A DNA stretch of 64,000 bases, from the NCBI RefSeq assembly GCF_018739865.1, contig NZ_JADOER010000004.1, forward strand, positions 124,001-188,000, given 5' to 3'. Below are positions 9,516 to 16,815 of the stretch, piece by piece. Numbering within the stretch: the first letter of the stretch is position 1; each line of letters opens with the position of its first letter. The position numbers and the translations under genes were made by a program. The stretch is from Leptothoe kymatousa TAU-MAC 1615. Lineage in GTDB: Bacteria > Cyanobacteriota > Cyanobacteriia > Phormidesmidales > Phormidesmidaceae. The notes beneath the pieces are model-generated. The model was not told the origin of the DNA. It ran no database searches and saw nothing but the letters and a program-made list of their open reading frames with translations.

Positions 9516-10214
9516 ATGGTTGCGATCGCAGCGCATAACATCCAAATGTCCTTTATGTCGGGCACCACCGAAACTAAGGTGCTCAAGGGCATTGACCTGG
9601 CCATTCCCTCCGGGCAAATCCGGTTGATGATGGGGCCGTCTGGGTCGGGAAAAACCACGTTGCTATCGATTTTGGCCGGGATTTTAACCCCCTCGGCGGG
9701 GCAGGTGGAGCTGTTGGGCCAGGAAATCACCCAGCTTTCTCGCAAACAGCTCACGGTCTTTCGGCGGGACCACATTGGCTTTATTTTCCAAAGCTTTAAT
9801 TTGTTTCCCGCACTCACAGCCCTGGAAAATATTGAACTAGCCCTCCAGCTCAAGGGCAAAAAGGGACCAGGCAATCAAGAAATCGCCTTTGATTTGCTAA
9901 AACAAGTGGGTTTGGGTGACCGGGTTAATAATTTGCCTGCGGATTTGTCGGGGGGGCAGAAGCAGAGAGTTGCGATCGCCCGCGCCTTGGCCGGAGAACC
10001 AGAGCTCATCATGGCCGATGAACCCACAGCAGCTTTGGATTCTTCCACCGGTCGAGACGTGATCGAGCTGATGCAATACCTGGCGAAAAATAAAGGCTGT
10101 ACGGTGCTGATTATTACCCACGATCCTCGCATCACCGATGCCGCCGATGAAATTACCTATTTAGAAGATGGTTTACTCGCCTCAGAATCTAGCCTGGTGA
10201 CCGGTCTCCATTGA
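9516..10214 (+). CDS. devA: DevA-type ABC transporter ATP-binding protein
   Basis: A 232-residue ATPase of the MacB/LolD/DevA group that powers the DevC permease upstream. Walker A (GPSGSGKTTL), the Q-loop (FIFQSFNLFPALTALEN), the ABC signature (LSGGQKQRVAIARAL), Walker B (LIMADEPTAALD) and the switch His (IITHDPR) are all intact. The HIP1 octamer occurs at its start and inside the gene. It is likely cotranscribed with devC. Because devB is missing here, the pair probably borrows a fusion protein encoded elsewhere or acts on a different substrate from heterocyst glycolipids. Confidence 0.93.
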   Translation: MVAIAAHNIQMSFMSGTTETKVLKGIDLAIPSGQIRLMMGPSGSGKTTLLSILAGILTPSAGQVELLGQEITQLSRKQLTVFRRDHIGFIFQSFNLFPALTALENIELALQLKGKKGPGNQEIAFDLLKQVGLGDRVNNLPADLSGGQKQRVAIARALAGEPELIMADEPTAALDSSTGRDVIELMQYLAKNKGCTVLIITHDPRITDAADEITYLEDGLLASESSLVTGLH

Positions 10215-10257
10215 TGAGTTTCTTTTAGACTGAAGGGGCTGCGGTCAGGAAACGTCT

Positions 10258-10905
10258 ATGAAACTGAAACACGCCATCAACCTGCACAAGGGGTTAACCG
10301 CGTTTGTGGTGCTGGGGATGATGGCCATTTACCAGAATTTTCAAACCGGCCCCTGGATTTATCTTGCGCTCCATGGCACCTATGGCTTTCTCTGGTTGCT
10401 CAAGGATCGCATTTATCCCGATAAACAATGGGAGGAGGAGTTGCCCCTGCCCCAAGGCATTGTCATGTTTTTGGTCCTTGGTGCCTATTGGGTGGCCCCG
10501 TGGCTGCTAATTTCCCGTGGTGTGGAGGTGCCCCCGGCGCTGCTGGCCTTGGCAGTTTCCTGTAATTTATTTGGCTGCATGCTGCACTATACGGCAGATG
10601 CCCAAAAGCATTTCACACTGAAATATCGCCGGGGTCTGATTACGGAAGGCTTTTTTGCCCGTTGCCGCAATACCAACTATCTGGGTGAGATTTTGATTTA
10701 TTTGGGCTTTGCCATTTTGCCCATGCATCCGGTGCCGTTTTTGATTTTGGCTGGTTTCGTATTAGGGATTTTTGTGCCCAATATGCGCAAAAAGGATCAG
10801 TCCCTGTCCCGTTATCCTGAGTTTGCTGACTATCAAGCCCAATCAGGTTTGGTTTGGCCTCAGCTTTGGGCCGCTAATAAACCATCAGCGGTTACGGAAA
10901 AGTGA
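10258..10905 (+). CDS. Membrane methyltransferase/reductase-like protein (DUF1295/ICMT fold)
   Basis: A 215-residue integral membrane protein with about five hydrophobic segments. The C-terminal half shows the pattern of the isoprenylcysteine methyltransferase / phospholipid methyltransferase / steroid 5-alpha-reductase group: GLITEGFFARCRNTNYLGEI followed by KKDQSLSRYPEFADYQAQSG. In the usual motif the RNTNY part is RHPNY, so the cofactor-binding region is slightly unusual. Substrate cannot be told from sequence. It is 43 bases after devA on the same strand and could be in the same transcript, which would hint at a lipid or envelope role. Confidence 0.7.
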   Translation: MKLKHAINLHKGLTAFVVLGMMAIYQNFQTGPWIYLALHGTYGFLWLLKDRIYPDKQWEEELPLPQGIVMFLVLGAYWVAPWLLISRGVEVPPALLALAVSCNLFGCMLHYTADAQKHFTLKYRRGLITEGFFARCRNTNYLGEILIYLGFAILPMHPVPFLILAGFVLGIFVPNMRKKDQSLSRYPEFADYQAQSGLVWPQLWAANKPSAVTEK

Positions 10906-10930
10906 TTAGCATTGAGTGTAGACCGGTGTT

Positions 10931-10947
10931 CCTGAGCGGAGTCGAAG
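10931..10947 (+). repeat. Short dispersed-repeat-like element at the Uma2 start
   Basis: CCTGAGCGGAGTCGAAG ends three bases before the ATG at 10951. From memory, CTGAGCGGAGTCGAAG is a short dispersed repeat found between genes in many bacteria, including cyanobacteria. Here its GGAG (10938-10941) sits 9 bases from the start codon and would act as the Shine-Dalgarno. The copy number in this genome cannot be judged from one window. Confidence 0.45.
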
Positions 10948-10950
10948 CGG

Positions 10951-11580
10951 ATGACAGCCACACTTATTCAAAGCCCTGATCGGGTGGTTTTACAAAATAT
11001 TAGCTGGCAAAGTTATCAAAGCCTGATTCATGACTTTGCCCAGGAACCGGCAATTCGGTTGACCTATGACCATGGCACGCTTGAGATTCGTATGCCTCTA
11101 GATCCCCATGAATCGTTTAAAAAGCTGATTGGTCGGTTGATTGAAGCGGCGACCGAGGAGTTGGATCTGGAAATTCGGAGTTTGGGATCGCGCACATGTG
11201 ACCGAGAAGATTTGGCAAGCGGTCTAGAACCGGACCAGTGTTACTACATTCAAAATGAACCCCAGGTACGAGGTGTTGAGCAGATTGACCTGACTCAATT
11301 ACCGCCACCGGATTTAGCGGTTGAGATTGATATTACTAGCAGTTCTTTGAATCGATTTGCGATTTATCAAGCTTTAGGAGTGCCAGAAATCTGGCGTTAC
11401 AATGGCAACCGTTTGGAAATATACCTTTTACAAGGTGATGAGTATGTTGTCGAAACGAATAGTCGAGCCTTGTCCTGGCTGACAGCAGCAGATATTTCAC
11501 GATTTCTTACTATTCATCAAACTATGGGTGAAAACGCCTTAGTCAAACAATTCCGTCAATGGATTAGGACAACAAATTAG
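10951..11580 (+). CDS. Uma2-family (DUF820) putative endonuclease
   Basis: A 209-residue protein of the Uma2/DUF820 family, a PD-(D/E)XK-like fold that is hugely expanded in cyanobacteria and of unproven function. The core is visible: Y-D-H-G-T-L-E-I-R (about 39-47), PPPDLAVEIDITSSS (about 118-132, with Asp121 and Glu125) and ALGVPEIWRYNGNRLEIY. It sits at the head of a run of three nuclease-like genes. The start ATG is placed directly behind a repeat-like element that supplies GGAG. Confidence 0.85.
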   Translation: MTATLIQSPDRVVLQNISWQSYQSLIHDFAQEPAIRLTYDHGTLEIRMPLDPHESFKKLIGRLIEAATEELDLEIRSLGSRTCDREDLASGLEPDQCYYIQNEPQVRGVEQIDLTQLPPPDLAVEIDITSSSLNRFAIYQALGVPEIWRYNGNRLEIYLLQGDEYVVETNSRALSWLTAADISRFLTIHQTMGENALVKQFRQWIRTTN

Positions 11581-11587
11581 GTAGTTG

Positions 11588-12172
11588 ATGACCAACCTAA
11601 AATCTTTCCTCGATTTCTGTAAAGCTGTGCAACCTCAAAGTCAGAAAGATATCCAACGTTTTTTTGAAGGCGTTGTTTATTTCCCATACGATAAAGAACT
11701 ACTGTTGCAATCTTTTTTGTATTTAAATCTGTCAGATTATTTCCCTAACTTCACCGATTTACTTTTATTTGAAAAAGCTTTGGATGGTTCCAGTACACAT
11801 GACAGCAAGTGTGACTTCATTTTTCTAACAGAACAACAAAAAATTGCTCTTGTTGAGACGAAATATATAGATACCGATCAATCAGGCGCTACTGCAAAAA
11901 AGAGGCGTAATCACCACCGAAATAAAGTCTTTGCTCAAGTAAAAACCTTAAAGCAAAAAATCGTTGAAAAGCATTCTCTATCGCCAGAGTTGATTGATTG
12001 CTATGTTTTTACAACCGAAGATTTATCTGGTCGAGCAGAGATAGATATAGCTTCAAAATATATATTGATCCAGGAGCTAGAAAAGTGGACAAAAAAAGTA
12101 AAGGCAATTGATTTCGACTGCTTTATATTCTTGGTATATCGTCTTGAGACAAAGACATTCAATGTTTATTAA
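11588..12172 (+). CDS. Hypothetical protein with PD-(D/E)XK nuclease-like motif
   Basis: A 194-residue soluble protein I do not recognise. It contains CDFIFLTEQQKIALVETKYID (Asp at about 76, then E-T-K at about 90-92), the Asp...Glu-x-Lys pattern of restriction-enzyme-like nucleases, followed by a basic KKRRNHHRNKVF helix. The gene is clearly more AT-rich than its neighbours, suggesting recent acquisition. It begins 7 bases after the Uma2 stop, so the two are likely cotranscribed. It overlaps the next, convergent gene by 4 bases. Confidence 0.65.
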   Translation: MTNLKSFLDFCKAVQPQSQKDIQRFFEGVVYFPYDKELLLQSFLYLNLSDYFPNFTDLLLFEKALDGSSTHDSKCDFIFLTEQQKIALVETKYIDTDQSGATAKKRRNHHRNKVFAQVKTLKQKIVEKHSLSPELIDCYVFTTEDLSGRAEIDIASKYILIQELEKWTKKVKAIDFDCFIFLVYRLETKTFNVY

Positions 12173-12786
12173 GAAATGAGCTTTTTCATGATTTTCACGA
12201 CGGTTTGCAGCTGGTTCTCATGACGAGTAGATAGAGTGAATTTATCTGAGATGTCATACTCGCGGGTTTGTAAATCTGCTGTTACAAATAGAAAATCCTC
12301 TCCAGTTGTAATCAGCCCAAAGGCTTGTGGAGCATCAGCACTCGCCAAGTAGGCCAACGTTTGAGGCAATGCTTGCATTACGCTAAACCCATAGCGTTTA
12401 GTTTCCAGCAAAACTAGCCAGAAGCCATCTTGCACGATTAGTACATCGATTAAGCCTCTCAATACGGTGTCCCCACTCTCAATTTCAATGGAGATATATT
12501 TCTCACCGCGTAGCTTATAGGGCGGATCACATAGGCCCAATAGCTCTAATAGGGGTGACACCAAAATAAAATCTACGGTGCTTTCTGTAATGGCACCATC
12601 TGCCTGATAGTAACGATATCGGGCCTTCAGTCGGTCAAGGGTATCTACTTCTTCTGGAGATAACGCTGGTAATTCACCCTGCCACTCAGAAAAGAAATCA
12701 GCGCCATTGGCAGGTCTCAAGTTAAGGCGTTGATGCGCCTCATTTAGATTAGTAATTGCCGTAGTGACTGCCAGCGTTTGAGTCAT
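12169..12786 (-). CDS. Stand-alone HsdR-N-terminal-like restriction domain protein
   Basis: A 205-residue protein resembling the N-terminal nuclease domain of type I restriction subunit R, without helicase or specificity partners. An STVDFILVSPLLELLGL block precedes LRGLIDVLIVQDGFWLVLLETKRYG, with Asp114 and Glu128-x-Lys130 as the PD-(D/E)XK core, followed by a helix carrying conserved Gln (MQALPQTLAYL). Such orphan proteins are common in cyanobacteria and are often annotated as restriction subunit R, but a real restriction role is unproven. It runs convergent to the preceding nuclease-like gene with a 4-base overlap. Confidence 0.7.
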   Translation of the reverse strand: MTQTLAVTTAITNLNEAHQRLNLRPANGADFFSEWQGELPALSPEEVDTLDRLKARYRYYQADGAITESTVDFILVSPLLELLGLCDPPYKLRGEKYISIEIESGDTVLRGLIDVLIVQDGFWLVLLETKRYGFSVMQALPQTLAYLASADAPQAFGLITTGEDFLFVTADLQTREYDISDKFTLSTRHENQLQTVVKIMKKLIS

Positions 12787-12892
12787 CTAACTCAACTCCA
12801 GGAATGATCTTGCACTTAGTGTAGGTTTACTATTCGACTATTGCCCATAATGATATTTGCTAACATTACAGTGCAGTAGTCCATACACCCCA

Positions 12893-13231
12893 ATGACGGT
12901 TGCAATAGTCGCTGATCCACCACCATTAGAAATCAACGCTGACAACGTCGTAATAATTGGGCAAACTCGCGTCACGCTAGACACCGTTGTCAATGTATTT
13001 AAGCACTGGATAACGGCTGAGGAAATTGTGCATCGTTATCCAGTGCTAAAACTCGCCGACGTTTACGCGACGATTGCGTTTTACCTAAATCATCAGCAAA
13101 TGGTAGAAAGCTATTTAGCGGAACGTCGAACCCAGTCAGCAAGTGTGCGGAAAATGAACGAAACACGCTTAGATCCGAAGGGGATTCGTGATAGGCTCCT
13201 GACCCACAAGCGTGAACAGAAAGCATCCTAG
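12893..13231 (+). CDS. DUF433 antitoxin-like protein
   Basis: A 112-residue protein with the DUF433 core: VIIGQTRVTLDTVVNVFKHWITAEEIVHRYPVL followed by LADVYATIAFYLNHQQMVESYL. DUF433 proteins are winged-helix antitoxins normally paired with a DUF5615 PIN-like toxin placed just downstream. Here no toxin follows: the next gene is on the opposite strand 28 bases away. The C-terminal tail after the core (about residues 85-112, lysine and arginine rich) is longer than the usual 75-80 residues. The ATG at 12893 is preferred over an upstream TTG. Confidence 0.75.
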   Translation: MTVAIVADPPPLEINADNVVIIGQTRVTLDTVVNVFKHWITAEEIVHRYPVLKLADVYATIAFYLNHQQMVESYLAERRTQSASVRKMNETRLDPKGIRDRLLTHKREQKAS

Positions 13232-13259
13232 AAAGGGCAGATTTTTTAGTTAGCGCCAG

Positions 13260-14231
13260 CTAAGCAGACGTTAGCTGTTTGGCAATACCGGTCAGAATTT
13301 CTGGCACTGGGCGGGGCTGCCACCCCAAGTCTCGCATCGCTTTTTCCCCGCTGATACGCACACAGCGATCATAGATATAGTGAACCAGTTCATTATTCAA
13401 AGGCGCATTCCAAGAGAAAGCTTTGCCGATGGGGTCTAGAATGCCACCGATGGCTCTGACCAATGGCTTTGGCGCATCCGCTGGGGCTTTCACTCCGGCG
13501 GCATCGCCTAGAATCTGAAACATTTCGCCAATGGATAGCTCGCCAGCGGAGATGATGAAATGTTCGCCGGAGGGGGCTTTTTCGACAGCCAGCACCATGG
13601 CTTGCACCAGGTCGTCTACATGGACGATGCCAGTGATGCGATCGCACCCAGGCCAAATTGGCAACCGTCCCTTGAGAAATAGCTTAACCACCGGGCCAAA
13701 GTGGGGGTCATCTGCCCCAAAAATCCCCCCCGGCATTAAACTCACCGCCGAGTAACCCTCAGCCACATGCTGATTCACTAGCTGCTGAGCCTTAAACTTA
13801 GTTTCATCGTAGGCCGACGAAAACCCTTGTTGCGTCCGCTGGTAGGTTTCATCAATTACTTGACCCGCCGTATCACCATAAATGCCAATGGTGCTGCAAT
13901 AGATCAATTTTGGAGGCGTCGTCTGCGCGCGAATTGCCCCTAATACGGTGCGGGTTCCTGTGACATTAACCCGTTCCATCCGAGCTGCATCAACTATCCC
14001 CAAATCCACACAGGCCGCAATGTGGAATACCACATCCACGCCGGCCATGGCGGATTTTAGCACCGCTGCATCGGTAATGTCGCCATAGACCAGTTGCACA
14101 TCTAAGCCATCCAACCGGTCTAAATTACTCGTGCGCCGCACTAACCCCACGACGCTGTGTCCCTGGGATGCCAATAGGTTGACCAAGTGAGAACCCGTGA
14201 AACCATTAGCCCCTGTAACCAGTGCTTTCAT
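13260..14231 (-). CDS. Extended SDR, NAD(P)-dependent epimerase/dehydratase or ketone reductase
   Basis: A 323-residue extended short-chain dehydrogenase. The NAD(P)-binding motif TGANGFTGSHL is at the N-terminus, FHIAACVDLG follows, and the active site shows YCSTIGIYG and Y-D-E-T-K (SAYDETKFKAQ). The pattern is closest to dihydroflavonol-reductase and 3-beta-hydroxysteroid-dehydrogenase-like SDRs, which reduce ketones on hydrophobic substrates. CerR, the ketone reductase of Caulobacter ceramide synthesis, is also an extended SDR, so a lipid-ketone role fits the desaturase, acyltransferase and oxoamine synthase genes that follow. The promoter region is shared with the divergent desaturase. 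Exact substrate is unknown. Confidence 0.82.
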   Translation of the reverse strand: MKALVTGANGFTGSHLVNLLASQGHSVVGLVRRTSNLDRLDGLDVQLVYGDITDAAVLKSAMAGVDVVFHIAACVDLGIVDAARMERVNVTGTRTVLGAIRAQTTPPKLIYCSTIGIYGDTAGQVIDETYQRTQQGFSSAYDETKFKAQQLVNQHVAEGYSAVSLMPGGIFGADDPHFGPVVKLFLKGRLPIWPGCDRITGIVHVDDLVQAMVLAVEKAPSGEHFIISAGELSIGEMFQILGDAAGVKAPADAPKPLVRAIGGILDPIGKAFSWNAPLNNELVHYIYDRCVRISGEKAMRDLGWQPRPVPEILTGIAKQLTSA

Positions 14232-14419
14232 GCTGATGCTTGATGCTTAAATAAACCTACTATGCTCGCCAGTACCCATGGCCCTAAGCTGTTATCGTAA
14301 CGGAAATCATGCCGTTTTCTTGAATGCCATTATCCGCGGCTGTATCTAGAAAGCAGTTAAGATGAGGAAGCTAAAAAAGTTAGCGATTATGGCAACCATC
14401 ATCACTGAGTTTATTAGTG

Positions 14420-14459
14420 TATATTTCTAGATTTTGTATTGCTAAAATCTAAAAATATA
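14420..14459. promoter_or_regulatory. Long inverted repeat in the SDR/desaturase divergent promoter
   Basis: TATATTTCTAGATTTT (14420-14435) and AAAATCTAAAAATATA (14444-14459) form a 16-bp inverted repeat with one mismatch around the 8-base loop GTATTGCT. It lies between divergent genes, 72 bases before the desaturase ATG, with no T run suited to termination. It may be an operator or a leader hairpin. Confidence 0.45.
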
Positions 14460-14530
14460 TATTATGAAAACCGTCTATTTAAAGTGCACACTTACCTGAA
14501 AAAAGGATGCTTATCAGAGCGCCCCATTAA

Positions 14531-15634
14531 ATGAAAAAAATAATTCAAAAGTCTGACTTTGTTCTGTCTCCCTACATGCAGAGCAATGATTGGCGCGCTA
14601 CCTATCAAGTCTTAAATACGCTAATTCCATATCTTCTGATATGGGCTTTAGCTGTGAAGTTAACTAAGGTTTCTATTGCCTTCCTGCCGCCAATTATTAT
14701 TTTATTGGTGCTGTTCTCATTGCGATGTTTTTCGTTAATGCACGATTGCGGCCACTACTCACTGTTTCGGTCGAAAAAAGTCAATCGTATCGTTGGATTT
14801 ATCTTTGGCCTAGTCAATGCAATGCCCCAATATTGGTGGTCTAGGGACCATGCCTATCATCATAAAACCAATGGTGATTGGGAGCGATATCGAGGTATTG
14901 GCGATTTCCTATCAACTGAAGAATACGCCCAGCTCACCCCATCGGATCAAACTATATATGGGGCCCTGAGACATCCTCTAATGGCCTTTCCGGGGGGCTT
15001 TTTCTATTTAGCCTTTAAGCCAAGACTGATTTTTATTCTGGGAGTTTATGACTTTATTTGCCATGGTTTTCGATGTTTAAAGGAAGATTCTAAAACAAGT
15101 TTTGCAGCCATGGTGGCATCCCATCAGCCGCAGCATTGGTCTACCGCAGCGGAATTTTGGGACATTTTTCTGAATAATATTTTTGTAGTGGGCGGATGGA
15201 TTCTTTTAAGTAATTGGTTGGGGGTGGGCTTTTTCCTCGGCGTATATTCTGCTGTGCTGACATTTTCAGCGGCCATCTTTATTAATGTGTTTTTTGTACA
15301 GCACAACTTTGATGGCGCCTATGCCCATAAAACGGAAGGTTGGGATTATTTGACCGGCGCAATTGAAGGCAGTAGTTATCTGGAATTGCCTTGGATTCTA
15401 AAGTGGTTTACCGCCGATATTAGCTACCACAATATTCATCATCTGTCGGAAAGAATTCCTAACTATAATCTCAGGGCTTGCCATCAGGAAAATGCCCACT
15501 TACTTGCCCATGCAAGGACAATTCGAATGGGTGAGGTGCTGGACTGCGCCAAATTTATTTTGTGGGATGCTGATGCCAATGAGTTGGTATCTATCCAATC
15601 GTTCCATCAACGTCAGACCAAGGCTTTTTCGTAG
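14531..15634 (+). CDS. Membrane fatty acid desaturase (DesA/omega-6 type)
   Basis: A 367-residue membrane di-iron desaturase. The three histidine boxes are complete: HDCGH (about 71-75), HAYHH (about 108-112) and HNIHH near residue 303, with hydrophobic segments between them. It resembles acyl-lipid omega-6 desaturases but could act on a sphingoid or other acyl chain given its neighbours. Its last 22 bases overlap the 3-prime end of the convergent acyltransferase gene. The upstream DNA is AT-rich with a long inverted repeat. Confidence 0.88.
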   Translation: MKKIIQKSDFVLSPYMQSNDWRATYQVLNTLIPYLLIWALAVKLTKVSIAFLPPIIILLVLFSLRCFSLMHDCGHYSLFRSKKVNRIVGFIFGLVNAMPQYWWSRDHAYHHKTNGDWERYRGIGDFLSTEEYAQLTPSDQTIYGALRHPLMAFPGGFFYLAFKPRLIFILGVYDFICHGFRCLKEDSKTSFAAMVASHQPQHWSTAAEFWDIFLNNIFVVGGWILLSNWLGVGFFLGVYSAVLTFSAAIFINVFFVQHNFDGAYAHKTEGWDYLTGAIEGSSYLELPWILKWFTADISYHNIHHLSERIPNYNLRACHQENAHLLAHARTIRMGEVLDCAKFILWDADANELVSIQSFHQRQTKAFS

Positions 15635-16755
15635 ATGCGGTAGGTCTTGTAGATGGTGGCGCCGGTGTTTTCGATAATATTGCGCGATCGCATATTGTCC
15701 TCATATACCCAGGACAGTTCAGATCGCTTATAGGGAGGGTTTTTTTCAGTGCCTCCCTTCATCCCTAAATAAACCACGGCTAGGGCCACCATTTTGCGAC
15801 TATATTCGGGCAGGGTGCAAATGGCTAAAACCCTGGCCTGGTCAATTTTTCGCTTATGCCAAAGAAATTTTAGAATGCCGCAAATATTCAACTTGCCCTT
15901 CACGTGTTTCAGCGCAATATTGTAGTCTGGCAGGGCCATAAAAAAGCCCACCATTTTGTTCTCAGACTCTTTTTTGGGATCTTCTGCAATTACAAAGATG
16001 TCCGTATCCACGAGAGTTTGTAAATCCTTGGCCTCTTCCATAAACTCGGCTTCAGTGCGGGCACTAGAACTCCAGTTGTGGGAAAAAGCTGTGGTAAACA
16101 GCTCATAAATATGACGACAATCTTGTTCGAACGCCTTACCCTTTAAATTAATCGTGCGAAAGGTAATGCCCGCCCGTTGAGAAATTTTGTATCCCCGCTC
16201 AAAACTATCCGGCAGTGGCTTATCCAAAGGTAGATCATAGGCGTAGGCATCCTTGGCCTTTTGCCAGCCGTTAGCCTCCATCAACTCCAGATAATAGCTG
16301 GGGTTATAGGGCATCATGACCATCGGGTCAGAATCAAACCCATCGGCCAAAAAACAACAGTTATTGTGTGTGGACAAGTCAATGGGGCCACGGGCTAGGG
16401 TCATGCCCTGGTCTCGTAACCAATTTGTTGCGTGATCCAAAAGCGCTTGCCCAATAGAGGGCTCATTAATACATTCAAAAAAACCCATCAGACCGACGGA
16501 GTTTTTCTCTCGCTCGATGAGTCGTTCATTTATGGCTGCAACAATACGTCCTACCGGTTGCTCGTCCTGATATGCCACAAACTGTTGTAGCTTGCCATAT
16601 TGAAAAAACGAATTCTCTTCAGAAAATTGCTTAGCAATACTAGATTCGAGGGGAGCAACCCAGCGAACATCATGGCGATAAACGTAAGCTGGAACGGCTA
16701 GAAAATCAGCTTGTTCGTCGGACGTGGCAACTGGCCTGATGGAAAAAGTACCCAT
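15613..16755 (-). CDS. GNAT-superfamily acyltransferase (bCerS-like candidate)
   Basis: A 380-residue soluble protein of a large GNAT-type family. Signature blocks are FLAVPAYVYRHDVRWVAPLE, PVGRIVAAINERL, GLMGFFECINEP, LARGPIDLSTHNNCCFLADG and PMVMMPYNPSYYLELMEA. Bacterial ceramide synthase (bCerS) of Caulobacter is described as a GNAT acyltransferase, and the position next to an alpha-oxoamine synthase suggests an N-acylation step on an amino lipid. I have not been able to align it with bCerS, so this is a family-level inference. It follows the oxoamine synthase by 60 bases, with a strong hairpin in that gap. No Shine-Dalgarno precedes the ATG. Confidence 0.72.
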   Translation of the reverse strand: MGTFSIRPVATSDEQADFLAVPAYVYRHDVRWVAPLESSIAKQFSEENSFFQYGKLQQFVAYQDEQPVGRIVAAINERLIEREKNSVGLMGFFECINEPSIGQALLDHATNWLRDQGMTLARGPIDLSTHNNCCFLADGFDSDPMVMMPYNPSYYLELMEANGWQKAKDAYAYDLPLDKPLPDSFERGYKISQRAGITFRTINLKGKAFEQDCRHIYELFTTAFSHNWSSSARTEAEFMEEAKDLQTLVDTDIFVIAEDPKKESENKMVGFFMALPDYNIALKHVKGKLNICGILKFLWHKRKIDQARVLAICTLPEYSRKMVALAVVYLGMKGGTEKNPPYKRSELSWVYEDNMRSRNIIENTGATIYKTYRIYEKALV

Positions 16756-16775
16756 GGCAGAGGGGAGTATTGAAC

Positions 16776-16813
16776 ATTACGGGGCAAGGGATTTAATACC
16801 CTTACCCCGTAAT
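16776..16813 (-). promoter_or_regulatory. Intercistronic hairpin between oxoamine synthase and acyltransferase
   Basis: ATTACGGGG-c-AAGGG (16776-16790) pairs with CCCTT-a-CCCCGTAAT (16799-16813): 14 base pairs with one mismatch and an 8-base loop, beginning two bases past the upstream stop. There is no T run on the minus strand, so it looks more like an RNA-processing or mRNA-stability element than a terminator. Confidence 0.55.
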
Positions 16814-16815
16814 CA

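Noticed and set aside
10951..13231. Complete type I restriction-modification system
   Set aside because: Only an N-terminal HsdR-like fragment is present. No HsdM, HsdS or helicase domain was seen.
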